64,000 nucleotides of DNA, taken from Diphasiastrum complanatum (taxonomy: Eukaryota; Streptophyta; Lycopodiopsida; Lycopodiales; Lycopodiaceae). Position 1 is the stretch's first letter; every line of letters begins with the position of its first letter. A program made the position numbers and the translations under genes. This document shows positions 22,441 to 36,720 of the stretch, piece after piece. The notes under the pieces are model-generated. The model did not search any database and was not told where the DNA came from. It saw only the letters and a program-made list of their open reading frames with translations. The DNA lies in assembly GCA_029204225.1 (NCBI GenBank), contig CM055107.1, forward strand, positions 5,676,873 through 5,740,872. Direction: 5' to 3'.

Positions 22441-23597
22441 TTTTTATACTTTTTACCTTTGGATAGTGGGAATCTATGGATGAGCTTATGCCGCTTAGGA
22501 GTGGTCACCCAACCATGCAATGGTGACATGACAGATACCAACATCTCTTCAAGATGGTATCATATCTCCTGACCGTGATTTAAAATATGCTCTCTCCGAA
22601 TTTATTATGATGATTTGCTTAAATGCTTAGGATTTCAGATGTTGACTCCTTCAGTGAATTTGAACGAAGATTGATTCTTGTATATATTTTGGTATTTATA
22701 GCTTTTAGTCTCCGTTTTTCTCATTTTCTAGCAATTTATATGTTGTTTTAGCATAAACTTGTGAGTCAAAGCTCTTTTCGCGATATTTCAAATCGACTTG
22801 TTATATGACTAATAGTTGTCTCTCCTTTCTCGACATGTTCCATTCTTCCCTTCCCCACCTCAACTTGCATCAATGCCCTATAAAAATTGGCATGAAAAAC
22901 AAATTTTTTTTATCATTTTAAAGGTTGATTTCACACTAGTTGCAAACTTGGTTAATTAAATCTAAAATCAACCAATTTATTTAAGAAATTTGTAGAATCT
23001 TTTTGAGCATTGGGTGGTGAACCCAAACTCCCATTGTGCCATTAAAATGTAGAGGCAATGTGTTTAGAGGATGGATGAGCGACTAGACAACTTTGGGTGC
23101 TCATGTGGATTAAAGTATGGACTAGTAGCGTATAGGCGTGTAGAAGTGGCACTCGCAAGCCAACGACCATCTGAGGGCATAGGAATGTTGGTGGGTGTTG
23201 TTGGAAAGATGATGGTGGATGCCATCATTGGATGGTTGTGGGCCCATCACTCTACTGATAGCCATAGTTGCATATAGGCTCATCCCTCTCAAGTATGCAC
23301 TACAATACTCATACAAATCTTAATTTTTTTACCTGCATGGAATTTGTAAGTAGGTCAATAGATAGTATGTGAAGATGTGAGAACTATGAGGCATATGGTA
23401 CAAATACATGCCATACCACATAGCCCACAACAATTTATATGTGTAGTTGCGAAGAGGAGCTAATGGATATGATTTGTCTCTCTTTAATATGTCAAGCTGC
23501 AAAGTGACGAGGCATACATTACAAATACATACCATATCGTATAGCCCACATTGATTTGCATGCATACTTGTGAAGAGGAGGCAGTTTTTGCTTCGTC
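22441..23597. other. AT-rich intergenic with a 120-bp-period duplication
   Basis: No gene is supported. A diverged direct repeat, 23389-23459 and 23509-23580, both starting GAGGCATA and ending GAAGAGGAG, gives the region internal structure. The open frames on the minus strand over it are repeats of the same translation. Confidence 0.6.
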
Positions 23598-24665
23598 TTA
23601 CGGGTTCATTTCATGCTTTGCTGATATGTCATAGCGAATTGGTTTTGGGACAACCTCAATTTTAATATTTTTATTCATTTTTTGTTTTGGATTTTGCATC
23701 ATCCCATTTTGAAGTGAATCACCATTCGATATCTTGAGTGAGAAGATTTTTCTTCTAGGATGCAACTTGAAAGTTATGTCTCTCACATCATATAGTGCGC
23801 TCAGGATGTCCCATACTTCATTCAAAGTTTGAGCTTCAAATACATGGTCAATTCAATGAGTGTCTGATATATTGAGAATGATGAGCGTGAAAGCTTTACC
23901 ATCCTTCAATATTCATTTGGAGTCAATTGTGTCATCTTCAAGCGTCAATTCGATGTTTGTGGCAACATCCCATAACTCATTGGCAATTAGTAAGGTCTTC
24001 ATCTTAAATTTTCACAAATAGTAATCGGATCCATTTAGCTTATATGCAATGAGGGTGGCTTTACTTTGTGAATTTATCTGAAAACTGATACTGTGCAATG
24101 CTATAATTGGAAATCAATCACCTAATACTGAAATTTATACCACATATTAAAGACTTTGATACCATGAGCAAATTTGCTCTAATACCATATTGGAAGAAAG
24201 AAAGAGAAATCGATAGCGGCGAAGTCGCATTCGATAGATACACTATTGGGCTTTATGGAAATATCCTTCTTCTCATGCATGACTACACCTTTAAAATACT
24301 ACAAAGTTAACACAACAATCATCATGTTCGGATCTTCTAGTGACTAACTTTGAAATCATTAGAACTAGAAAACGATTTGGTAGACAAACAATTTCCAAGT
24401 GAAAGTTATGTATAGAATATTGCATGTATTGAAATATTCAACAGTTCGACTCAACTTGATAGTTTGATTCGATTGTTCGACACATACTGAATGCAATAAG
24501 AATGTATGATTGATTCAATAAGTAGCATGTTCAAATCAGATGATGGGAGTACAAAACAATAGCGGATGCAACTACGTACTCTAAATTGTCTTTGAGTAAC
24601 TGATAACTCTGTCTAGTACACTTATGCTAATAAGCAATAAGCATTGCTAGCAATAACAACATCAA
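23598..24665 (-). mobile_element. Ty1/copia remnant 3: LTR, PBS, gag start
   Basis: Reading the minus strand from right to left, an LTR end (24665 to 24188) is followed directly by a primer-binding site, TGGTATTAGAGC (24187-24176). A gag N-terminal region then starts near 24090 with KLNGSDYYL, KFKMKTLLIANELWDV, and ends with NEVWDILSALY at about 23825. Three in-frame TGA codons occur where Copia gag usually has Trp or a similar residue, consistent with G-to-A (C-to-T) decay. The LTR sequence is homologous to the one at 39616-40519 (shared GCATGACTAC, CTTTGAAATCATTA and TAGCATGT.CAAATCAGATGATG), so these are two insertions of one family. The LTR is truncated at its outer end. Confidence 0.75.
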
Positions 24666-25385
24666 CTTGACAAAATTTTACAGCAAAATGAATCCCAATT
24701 AATCCTAAAAGTGATGGAGGATGCACAAATAAAATATCTAGATCCAAACTATGAGCTAGAATCAAGACTAGTTACCAAAACTAGCAAATTTGGCATTTAA
24801 CTCATGCATAAGAACACTCACATCCAAGAACTCGCCACCAAAAGACAATGATGATAGAAGTGGAAAAACTTAATTTTTCTTGATATTTGGATGGAAATCC
24901 CATCATACATTTATACTTTTCAAGCTCAGATCTGAGCATATTAGGGCACCTCTGAACTTATCATACCCTAACTCTAACATCTACCCTAATAGGTCATTGG
25001 ATCCACCCTAACTTGGGGTCAAGATCACAAGATCCAAAAACAATGTAAAACATGCTATTTTTAGATCCTAGAATTTCTCTAGCCTATCCAAACACATTTT
25101 TGCCTCATTTCAAAGATGCTATCACAATATAATATGAGGAATGAACTTATTGAAAAGCATCATCCTATGTGATTTGGCATGTTTGGCATCTATTTACATG
25201 GCTATCTTGCCAATTACAATGCATGTGACCAAAAATGCAACACTCCTCCTCACAATTTAGCTTGATGAGACTATCCTGGATCAATAATAATTACATGCAT
25301 AAAAACAACATAATTTACAGGTTCTTGATGTATGTAGTGAGTATGATCACTCATTACAATAAGAACATAATTTGAGCTCCAAATT
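24666..25385. other. AT-rich intergenic, nothing recognisable
   Basis: No domain-bearing frame, tRNA-like fold or tandem repeat was found. Confidence 0.5.
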
Positions 25386-25386
25386 G

Positions 25387-26600
25387 TCAAATGCAATGAG
25401 ACTCCATAAAGGTTGTCTTCAAGATCCAAGCTTTGTCTTTGGTAGGTTGTTGAATGATCACCTTGGGCTGCAAAATGTGAGTCTCCTCCTCAAAATAAAC
25501 ATGAGAAATAGTAGCTTTCCATAAGATCCAACTTTTGTATGAAGCACACACAACCAAAGCTTGAGATATCACCATCTTCACTTTATCCACCAAAACAATG
25601 AACTCCAACTTGGCATCCTTCCAATGAAGGTCTTCATTCCTTGAAATTCAAGAGTGAATGGATCACAAGATGAGGCCTTCTTTGAATACATATTTGAAAC
25701 TCCAATCAAAGTAGTAATGATCACTATTTCATCATCATAAGATGTCGGATGAAAAACAATGTTTATACTAGCAACATCAAAGGACTTTGTCAAATACATG
25801 ACATGTTTTCTATCAAACACAAAATAAGATGAGTAAAGGGAGATATGGATAAACTTCCTTTCTGCTCCTTTCTCTTTACCCAAACCTTCATATTGATGTA
25901 GATTCAGGTCTCTTTTTCCATGAGACAAGTGCTCCTTCTCGGGTTCCTCCTTGATGTCTTTTTTCTTCATCATGCTCACTCCCTCTTAGTGTTGATGATG
26001 AAAACATGGATCCAAACCATGATCTTCTTCAAGACTCTCAAGGACTTTGTTTTCAAGTCTCCAAACCTGAATGTTCTCCTTCTCAATATGATCTTTCAAG
26101 TCAACAGAACAATCACCAAGATTATTTATACCAAATTTACTAGTCCACAATTGCTTACCACTAGCAATTTGCATTATATACTTGTTGAACTTGAAACTAA
26201 TGAGGCCAAATACTCTTGTATGGATATAAGTGTCCTTCAAGGATGATTCACTTATTCTCATACAAGGTTCACAATATGCCTCTTTGAAAATGAAGTTCAA
26301 CTTATGAATGAAAGTGTCATGCTTACTTCTAGCACACTCAAGAGTAAGTAGATATGACAAATACCTTTCATTCCATACTTTAGAATTCAAAGGGACTTCA
26401 TTACAAAACTCAGCAAATGAAGTAAAAAATGTAACCCCCCTTTCCAACTTGCCTTTCCTTGTCCACAAAAATGAGCATTGATAGCTCCATCTTTGCTCTT
26501 GTGGCTCTCCTTGGAATAGTTGAAGCTCTCGGATTTTGCTCCTCCTATTGATCAAGCTCCTCCTTGATCTCAACCATATCTTTGCCAATATGATTCTTAG
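25387..26600 (-). pseudogene. Unrecognised minus-strand ORF block inside Copia 4
   Basis: Three overlapping minus-strand frames (26612-25986, 25979-25578, 25608-25387) have protein-like composition and read in one direction. The first is 208 codons with a Phe/Tyr/Cys-rich middle and a charged end (HIEKENIQVWRLENKVLES). The second starts with a Lys/Glu-rich segment (MKKKDIKEEPEKEH). They begin exactly where the integrase of copia remnant 4 should continue, but I see none of the integrase, RT or RNase H motifs. This could be a captured host gene fragment, a diverged element-specific region, or an insertion. Function unknown. Confidence 0.35.
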
Positions 26601-28200
26601 AGGATTCATCATTCAATATTACAAACATTGTGGCTCTACCATTGCTCTTTGTGCTAGCAAAATGTACATCCAAATGAATCAACTTAAGAGGGTGAGTAGT
26701 CTTAGTGATAGCGTTAGAAAAAGGCAACCTATGTGCTTTAGCCAAAGCACATGCTTCAAAAACCTTTTCCTCCTTTTCCATGGATCTTGGAAGGCCTAGA
26801 GCAAGCTCCTCCTTGCATGTGGCTTCCATAGACTTGGTGTTGATGTGACCAAGCCTCTTGTGCCACAAATCATTTGTGGTCATGTTGTCCTCCTCGGATA
26901 CCATCACAACTTGGTTAGGATTTACAAAAGCATCAAGTTTAAATAACCTCCCAAACCTTGTTCCTCTTGCTATGATCATCCCACTTTCCTTGATGTTGCA
27001 TACATTAGTAGAGAATTTCACAATGAAACCATGATTTAAAAGTTGGCCAACACTAAGCAAATTCTTAGTGATGCTAGGAATGAAGAGAACACCATCTATC
27101 TTAGTCTTCTTGGAGGATCCTAAGCATAAGGGAATGGATCCCACACCTTCAACTTTACATTCATGATCATTTGCTGTAAAAATGGACTTTATAGGTCCTA
27201 CATAAGGTGTGAGTTGAGAAAAATACTCTCTTTTACTCGACATGTGGGAGCTATCCCCACTATCTATCCACCAAGGAGTTTCACCTTTGACATATGATGA
27301 TGAAAAGGTTGACATCATGAGTGAGCCCTCATGATAGCTCTCTTCCTCCTCTTGTCCAATATTGGCTTGGCTTTGATCTTACTTCCTCTTGAAGCATTCC
27401 GAGGCATAATGCCCCATCTTGCTACAATAGTAGCACTTTATCTTAGATTTGTCCTTCTTGGGCTTGACTTGTGATGATGAGGATGTGGATCCTCCTTGAT
27501 CTCCATCCTTTTCTTGCTCCCTTTTGAATGCTCCTCCCTTGGTCTTTGCTTTGCTTTTCTCTTGAAAAATAAGGCTTTGTCATCACCATCATTGATGGAG
27601 AGCCTTTCCATCCTTGATTTGATATTGAGCCTTCCTACTCTCCTCGGCCATCAACACACTTTGAAGGTCTTCAATTGTAGGCAAGTTTCCCATGATGGCA
27701 TAGCTTTGGACAAGGTTAGTAAAATCACTACATAAGCCATTCAAAACTATTTGCACAAGCTCACTCTCTTTAATAGGTTCACCAACATAAGTAAGCTCTT
27801 TTTTCAAATCTTTTACTCTCAAAACAAATTGATGTCTACTCTCACTCCTCCCTTGGAAGCATTAAAGAACTTGGTTCTTGAGGGAAAGTAACCTTGAGGT
27901 ATTCTTGGACTCATAGATCTTTTGAAGAGTCTCCCAAGCCTCTTGGGCTGAGGTACATGCTCCTACTTCTTTGAGCAAATCATTTGCAACATTCATCTTA
28001 ATACAATGAAGTGCAAGTTTGCACCTTCTCTTGTATTTAGTTGCTTCTTGTGGATGGATTGGCTCATCTTCCTCTCCATTCACAATATCCATCAAATCTT
28101 GCATGATAAGGATGGATTCCATTCTTAACTTCCAAATTGATTAATTTGAAGAGTTCAATCTATCACTAGAATCCAAAAGATAGGCACTTATGGATGCCAT
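26545..28200 (-). mobile_element. Ty1/copia remnant 4 (gag to integrase start)
   Basis: Gag starts at ATG 28200-28198 and runs through a UBN2-type capsid (28122-27862, then 27822-27589; LKKELTYVGEPIKESELV, LQSVLMAEESR). An intact CCHC knuckle, CYYCSKMGHYASEC, lies near 27440-27395. The 257-codon frame 27318-26545 contains the aspartic protease (WWIDSGDSSHMSS), the long spacer with SVGQLL, and the pre-integrase domain (LWHKRLGHINTKS, CALAKAHRLPF). It ends at the beginning of integrase. Two stops or frameshifts split gag. This is the best-preserved gag in the window. The unrecognised block at 25387-26600 replaces the rest of pol. An LTR in the same orientation lies 91 bp before the gag start. 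Confidence 0.85.
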
Positions 28201-28290
28201 CTTCAATGATAAGGAGATAGATTCAAAAAAACAAGATAGATTGTACAAGATATGATCACTACTAGCTATTCCACTCTCTTTGGGACCTGA

Positions 28291-29535
28291 TGTAGTGTAG
28301 GCATCCCAAAGGGAGCCAGGAACCGCGACTTAGCTTCCCAGCCTTCAACTCTTGCCATCCAAACCCACTTGACATACAAGCAGCCAACTCGCCAACAACG
28401 ATCAGAATTAACCAACTTGAAATTCCGAAAACCAACATTGAGATCCAACCTGGCGCCATGCCAGATCGGGGGTCCCGATGTGGGTGACTTCCCTCCAAGC
28501 AAGCCGCCCGACATACATCAAACTTAACCAACTCGAAGCTTCGTTACAAACGAGTAACATCCATTCCAAGCAAGCGGTCTGACTTACATCAGACTTAACC
28601 AACTGAAAGCTTTGTCACGAGCGCTGGAAGCCAACCTGGCGCCACGCCAGACTGAACAGCCATAAACAGGTAACTTCCACCCAAGCAAGCCATCCAACTC
28701 AGCCGACAGGTTAGAGCCCGTTCCCCAAGAGCTTAACCCATTCACATTCATGCAAGGAACACTCAGAACCACAAGCTGCGACAGATATGGAGACAACCAG
28801 TTCCTGGACCAAATGGTCCCGACAGCATACCGCTAGCGCCACGGACCGAATGGTCCCGACGGCATACCGCTGGCGTCCCGGGATACGACCCTCAGCTATG
28901 TGCCAACTTAAAAATTTTGAAGCAGCCTTACAACTAGCGCTTTTACCGAACACTAAAATCCAGAAGGTAATCAGAGTCAGTTTGAGGAAAAATCCCACTT
29001 TATTGATAAATCTGAGAAGGTTACATTTCAAGTGTGTGACCGACCCTAGCTTCCGGGGTGCTAGCATGCCAAGGCGAGAGCCATGACAACATTCTAGCAA
29101 GGGAGGCTGAGACTTGGTTGGAGCTCGTCTTGAGTCGCAACCCGCACTCCCCTATAGTATTGGTGGGATTCGAGAGCCCCCCTCATACCAAGCACTCTAC
29201 CCAGGCTGGTAAAGCACGTTTTTCTCTCTCTAGAATTTTTTCTTTCTAGAAAGTCACTTTCTCTCTCTAGATTTTATTGATCCTCAGGCTTCCTTTAATC
29301 ATGCCTAGATCGTATGAGGTGATTGCACATCGATCTGGGCTCTCTGGACTTCGCTAGAACCGATCAAAGATTTTCAGCCATAGGAAATTGGCGCCGGCTG
29401 GATTCTGGTCACAGTGGCGTCAGGAGCGGCACCGACGCCAGTGGCGTTGGGAGCAGCAGGGGTGCTACTGGCGCCGGGGACAATGCTTGTGCCGGTGGCG
29501 CCGGAAGTAAAGCTTGTAAATGTAACTTTACAACA
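28291..29535 (-). mobile_element. LTR copy A of LARD-like family, full length
   Basis: On the minus strand the LTR starts TGTTGTAAAG (29535) and ends CACTACA (28291), 1,245 bp with TG...CA ends. It matches LTR copy B (35069-36084) in inverse orientation, with an extra internal segment of about 230 bp, and copy C (39176-39597). Flanks are CCTGA (28286-28290) and CTTGA (29536-29540), a 4/5 match that may be a target-site duplication, in which case this is a solo LTR. Alternatively it is the 5' LTR of copia remnant 4, which starts 91 bp downstream on the same strand. The U3-side end has clustered GGCGCC motifs, and the body has CTGGCG...CGCCAG inverted repeats. Confidence 0.75.
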
Positions 29536-29540
29536 CTTGA

Positions 29541-31260
<1,720 letters not shown>

Positions 31261-32972
31261 CAAAGTAGGAAAAAAAAGAATCAAGCAATCATCTGAATCA
31301 TTAAATTAGAATCATTAGAGAGAGTGAGAGCAATCTAAGACGATAGAGAGATTGACTTATCTGTTAGTTTGGTCACATGATTTCATGATTTGACCGTTGT
31401 ATTGTAATAGCTTCAATTAGCAAATTCTCTACTATCTATGTATGTATTTTTCTCTCTAAATAAAAAATACTCTTATTCCATAGATTAACGTAGATTATTA
31501 GTCGAAGAATGCATGGCTATCACATATATGCCTAAATTCTTCACACTCTTCATGGTTGTCGATGACACCTACGTAAGATATTCTACTAAGCTAATATCAA
31601 TCTGACTGAATATTGAAAAATCATTCCTATATTAAGTAAAATTACTTGTTTTCTTCTTGGGGAGAACTGTCGATCGCCCTTAAATACTTTTTTTTTATGG
31701 GCTTGCCATGTCGAACTCGGTGAAAACTTATTATGGCAATGAGCTCAAGGAACAATGATGGCGATGAGTTCGATGGCCACCATGACCGACTGGGATAACA
31801 ATCCCATGATCACCTAACCCCAATCCTACCCCTAATGCCAACTCTAATGTACTAGTATTTAAAGGCATACATATAGATATCCAATGCCTTTTTTTTAAAA
31901 AAAAAATATTTCGCACTCTCTAGTGTTTTATTCTTTTTAGCCTATCGAATCCCACATAGTATTTTGATATGTCCCATGCCAAAGCATAAGAACTAGTTTA
32001 AATTATAGATTTCTTTTTCACATAGCTAGAATAGTTTGTTGTACTATCATCAACTTCCTATGCTGGGCATGGTTGGTAAAATTAGAGTTTAGACATTTTG
32101 CGAGGTTTTTTTCTCATAACATATTACTCATGGCTAGATAAAATCAAATGAGATTTTAGAGTATGAGGCATATTGGAATCTATGTTAGTGAATCTATTGA
32201 TGGACATGCCTCATAAAAAGTTCAAACTACATAGAAAAAACACATTGAACTTCATATTAATATATACCAAAATAACAATTTGTAAAACCTACATTAAGCA
32301 TATTTAATTTAAGGACATCAACTTTGACTACAATTCTACAACAACATTAACAACATTCAAAATGCTACGAAACTGATACTTCTTGTTCATGTCACACAAC
32401 TGAGGAGGAATGTCACCTAGTATGGTAGACTATCAATGATGCCAAAATTGTCTGTGCACTAGAAATAATCACATGCAATTGCACTCTACATTAACCTCAA
32501 TTAAAAACTCCTTAATCTACATATTTAATTCCATACTACAAACAAAAAAATGTTATTGTTTGTAATTTATAATCAAAATATTCCAAATGTAAATCAAATG
32601 GTAGAGAAGTTTTCTGAGGTGTCCCTTTCTCACTCTCAATCCACATTTTCTACCAAGTCTAGCCAACAATGGAATGTATTCCAATCCCATATCATCAAGA
32701 ATAGCCAATGTGAATATGAGAGATGCCTCGAATAGTCTGCCTTCAATTGTATTCCACAATCAAACATCGCCAGACAAACCTGTTGGCACTATGTTTGTAG
32801 GAAAATCTATCGAAACCATGTTTGCACTAGCACTAACACGCTTACTTCACTTGGGGTCCTTGTCCATGTGCACACCTCTTGCAAGTGTAAGCAATTTGTG
32901 TGTCTCACTAGAACTAGTTTTTGTGGAAGCACACCTAGAAGCACTCATAATGTCTCTGCAAATGGTGAATAT
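31261..32972. other. AT-rich intergenic, nothing recognisable
   Basis: No supported frame. The overlapping opposite-strand frames at 32550-32760 cancel each other as evidence. Confidence 0.5.
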
Positions 32973-35068
32973 CTGAGGCAGTGTGCTGCCATTAGGTTGG
33001 TGTAAGCACGGTCTGTGCCTTGTGGGGTGCAAGGCGACATATTTGAACTGTATGGGTTAACCATTGATACAGAGATGCTGCTCAAATTCGGGTGTAAAAC
33101 GCGGGTGGTTAGCTGCTGGTGCGGGATAGCTGCCGATCGTTTAGCTATAAGGGCTATCGACCAAAAAGTGGTGGGGCATGACTGAGGCAATGTGCTGCTT
33201 AATGGTGAAAGCACGGATAGTTGGAGGGGTGTCCTATGTGGGCTGATTCTGTGATCGATTTGTATGGGCGCGGCCAGGCAAAGGTCCATTGGCAGGACCA
33301 TCTCAAAGGGGGACCTTGTCTTTGTTACTTGTTAGTAAATCTACCTGAGTGTCTTACTTGTATGTATTCGTGGTGAGTCTTAGTACTCGTGCTTTGCCTG
33401 GTTTGCATGATTGCTTGTGATACAAGGAGCTAATGGCTCGAGAAGGAACCTTTCTTTTGAAGGCTGATACCATCAAACAAAGAGGACTGCAGAATCTGTG
33501 GGGCGGATTTGCAGTTCAAGTACTCACACGTGAACGGCAACGAAACGACTCAATGTTTGCAAAGGATGGATGGCTAGCCTGTTTCTTGGGTTAGTTTCAT
33601 TTGCGACAACGCCCACCAAACGCAAGCAGGAAGTCAAAAGTTGGAAAGGGCAATTTCAGGGGAGATCTTCTATGGAGCAGTTGGTCTTCATTTTGGGACG
33701 GCCACCTTCGGAACTGAAACTCACTGAGCATGGGTGATATCCAGTATCAGATGGGTTTTTGCTCAAAGGGGAAAGACTAGGATCCTCTTCAGAGATTGGC
33801 AACAAGTTGGATCAAGCCATAATCCTAGCAGATGGGAAGCAAAGTGTTGGAAAGGCTTTTTGTCCGAAGAACTCTACTCTAAGTCCAATCAGCTGATTTT
33901 ATAAGTGGAGAGGAACTATCACACACACCTCTCTCTTGGGGCAAATTTTGAATGAAAGTTGATCAAAACGGGGGCAAATTCAAGGTGACCTAGCCATACT
34001 CACACGAGGAGACTGGCGAACTTTGGACCGAATAAGTTGACAAGTTTTTGTTGTGGAAAGGAAAGCTTGTTATAGGCTTTCTCTGGACCAGCAATGATGA
34101 GGAAACATATGAGTACGTTGGCTTGTGTTACGTGTAAGGCAGCTGATCAATGAAGGAACTATGAAAGTTGAGTCTTGCATGAGAGACTTGGTATTTCGAA
34201 CGGACGCTAAGGGATAGTTCATGTTGAGATCAGACTAGTGCAAACTCTGGGTGCATGTGTCTGATTCAAAGAGAGCTACTTGAAGACAAGCTCGATGTAC
34301 ACTTCTTGTTTTGACTGTGAGGCAACTGACCAGTGATGGAATTGTGAAAGTCAAGTTTTGCACGACGGACATGGTGCTTTAAACAAATGCGAAGAGATAG
34401 TTCGTATGTGGATCAAACTGGTGCGACCCTTTGGCTTTCCACGAGGTCAATGGTTGCATTTGGGCTGATTCAAAGAGCTACTTCAAGCTAAGTGAGAGGT
34501 GCATTGCGGAGTACTCAATCTTTGCCTACCTTAAAAAGCCAAGATGGAAAAGTATCAAGATCAGGCTGGGACAAGGAGAGAAATCAAGGTGCAGAAGCAA
34601 CAAGGCACGGAGTGGACCATAAAGTGGGCAATCAAACGATAAATCCTTTGGCTCAGGGAGCCTTGATACCTGTGCGGAACTGATCAAATCTGGAGCTCAG
34701 GGAGCTCAATACAAAGTGCATCAAGGACAAATCAGGAGCTCAAAGGAGTTCCAAAGTCGAAAGTCAGAAGCGACAGGGGCGAACATTTCAAGGAAAGGCC
34801 TCTGTCACCAGTTAATAAGGTTCTTGGGTTTTACGAAAGCGATATCAAATCTACGCTTTTCCCAGACAAAGAGATATTTTCAGGTTATGTAAGTACAAAG
34901 AGCTGAGCCTCCGACTTGTGGTGTGCCAGCTTCAATGTTAATAAAAAGTGGCCAGTAAATTGAGTACTGTGCCAAGTAACTTAAATGTATAGTTATTTTA
35001 ATTGGGAGACACCTTTACTTTAATCTGACATCTGATGAGGACATCAGATTTCATAAAGGTGGGGTGGA
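32973..35068 (+). mobile_element. LARD-like element, internal region ending at PPT
   Basis: This non-coding stretch is collinear with 36322-37322 on the other side of LTR copy B. It starts inside a leader repeat (GAGGCAGTGTGCTGCC at 32975), so its 5' LTR and primer-binding site are lost. It ends in a purine-rich tract, AAAGGTGGGGTGGA (35055-35068), directly before the LTR start TGTTGTAAAG, as a polypurine tract should. Relative to the right-hand copy it has about 430 bp more between the leader repeats and the GGGAGATCTTC segment. No reading frame exceeds about 65 codons, so it could move only with proteins from another element. Confidence 0.7.
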
Positions 35069-36084
35069 TGTTGTAAAGCTATCTTCATAAGCTTTACTTC
35101 CGGCGCCACTGGCGCCAGCATTGTCCTCGACGCCAGTAGCGCCCCTGCTGCTCCCGGCGCCAATGGCTTTACCAGCCTGGGTAGAGTACTTGGTATGAGG
35201 GGAGGTGGAGAATCCCACCAATACTATAGGGGAGTGTGGGTTGCGACTCAGGACGAGCTCCAACCAAGTCTCAGCCTCCCTGGCTGGTATGTTGTCCTGG
35301 CACTCGCCTTGGCATGCCAGCGCCCCGGAGACTAGGGTCGGTCACACACTTGAAATGTAACCTTCTCAGATTTATCAATAAAGTGGGATTTTCCTCAAAC
35401 TGACTCTAATTACCTTCTGGGTTCCAGTGTTCGGTAAAAGCGCCAATTGTAAGGCCGCTTCAAACTTTTTAATTTGGCACATAGCTGAGGGTCGTATCCC
35501 GGGACGCCAGCGGTATGCCGTCGGGACCATTCGGTCCATGGCGCCAGTGGTATGCTGTCGGGACCATTTGGTCCAGGAACTGGTTGTCTCCATATTTGTC
35601 GTCTCTTGTGGTTCTGAGTGTTCCTTGGAATGTGAATGGGTTAAGCTCTTGGAGAACGGGCTCTAACCTGTCGGCTGAGTTGGATGGCTTGCTTGGGTGG
35701 AAGTTACCTGTTTATGGCTGTCCAGTCTAGCGTGGCGCCAGGTTGGCTTCCAGCGCTCATGACGAAGCTTCCAGTTGGTTAAGTCTGATGTAAGTCAGAC
35801 CACTTGCTGGAATGGATGTTACTCGTTTGTAACGAAGCTTCGAGTTGGTTAAGTTTGATGTATGTCGGGCGGCTTACTTGGAGAGAAGTCACCCACATCG
35901 GGACCCCCGATTTGGCATGGCGCCAGGTTGGATCTCAATGTTGGTTTCTAAACTTCCAGCTGGTTAAGTCTGATCGTTGTTGGCGAGTTGGCTGCTTGTA
36001 TGTCAAGTGGGTTTGGACAGCAAGAGTTGACGGCTGAGAAGCTAAGTCGTGGTTCCCGGCTCTCTTTGGGATGTCTGCGCTACA
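35069..36084 (+). mobile_element. LTR copy B of LARD-like family
   Basis: The LTR runs from TGTTGTAAAGC to GCGCTACA, 1,016 bp. It is preceded by a polypurine tract and followed two bases later by a primer-binding site, so it serves as 3' LTR for the left internal region and 5' LTR for the right one. It lacks about 230 bp present in copy A (between the CAGCCTGGGTAGAG segment and GGCGCCA). AATAAA near 35380 may be its polyadenylation signal. Confidence 0.8.
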
Positions 36085-36086
36085 TT

Positions 36087-36098
36087 TGGTATCAGAGC
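36087..36098 (+). promoter_or_regulatory. Primer-binding site, initiator tRNA-Met type
   Basis: TGGTATCAGAGC two bases after the LTR end; complementary to the 3' end of plant initiator tRNA-Met and used to prime minus-strand synthesis. Confidence 0.85.
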
Positions 36099-36321
36099 CG
36101 ATTGGCCGGTCAGCTATGTGGATCTCACAGGGATGGCCATTGTTTGGGGTTCATCAGGACAACTGTTGTGCAAGGTGCTGCCCACAGTGTAAGTACGGGT
36201 GCATCCACGGTCGGGGTGGTCGGCAGAACGGGGGCTTGATGAGTCAAGGTGCTGCCCTTGAGGTGTAAGAATAGTCAGTTTCCGTGGTTCGGGCCTGGCA
36301 CCATCTGCACGTAGGACAGAT

Positions 36322-36720
36322 GAGGCAATGTGCTACCATTAGGTTGGTGTAAGTACAGTCTGTGCCTTGTGGGGTGCAGGGTAACATATTCGCGATAGCC
36401 ACCGTTCATTTAGCTATAAGGGCTATCGACCAAATTTGGTGGGGGCGTTATTGAGGCAATGTGCTGCCTAACGGTGAAAGCACGAGTGCGTCCACGATTG
36501 GGGTGGTATGCTGCGGGTCGTTTAGCTATAAGGACTATCGACTAGATTTGGTGGGGGCATTACCGAGGCAATGTGCTGCCTAATGGTTAAAGCAGGGTGC
36601 GTCCATGGGGATGGTATATTCGAGGATAGGTGCCGATCGTTTAGCTATAAGGGCTATCAACCAAAAGGTGGCGGGGACTGAGGCAATGTGCTGCTTAATG
36701 GTGAAAGCACGGATAGAAGG
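36322..36720 (+). repeat. Leader array, four 112-131-bp units
   Basis: Units start at 36322, 36453, 36565 and 36680, each with GAGGCAATGTGCT followed by a TTAGCTATAAGGNCTATCGAC segment. The paralogous left copy has only two such starts (32975 and 33184), so the array changes length between copies. Confidence 0.8.
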
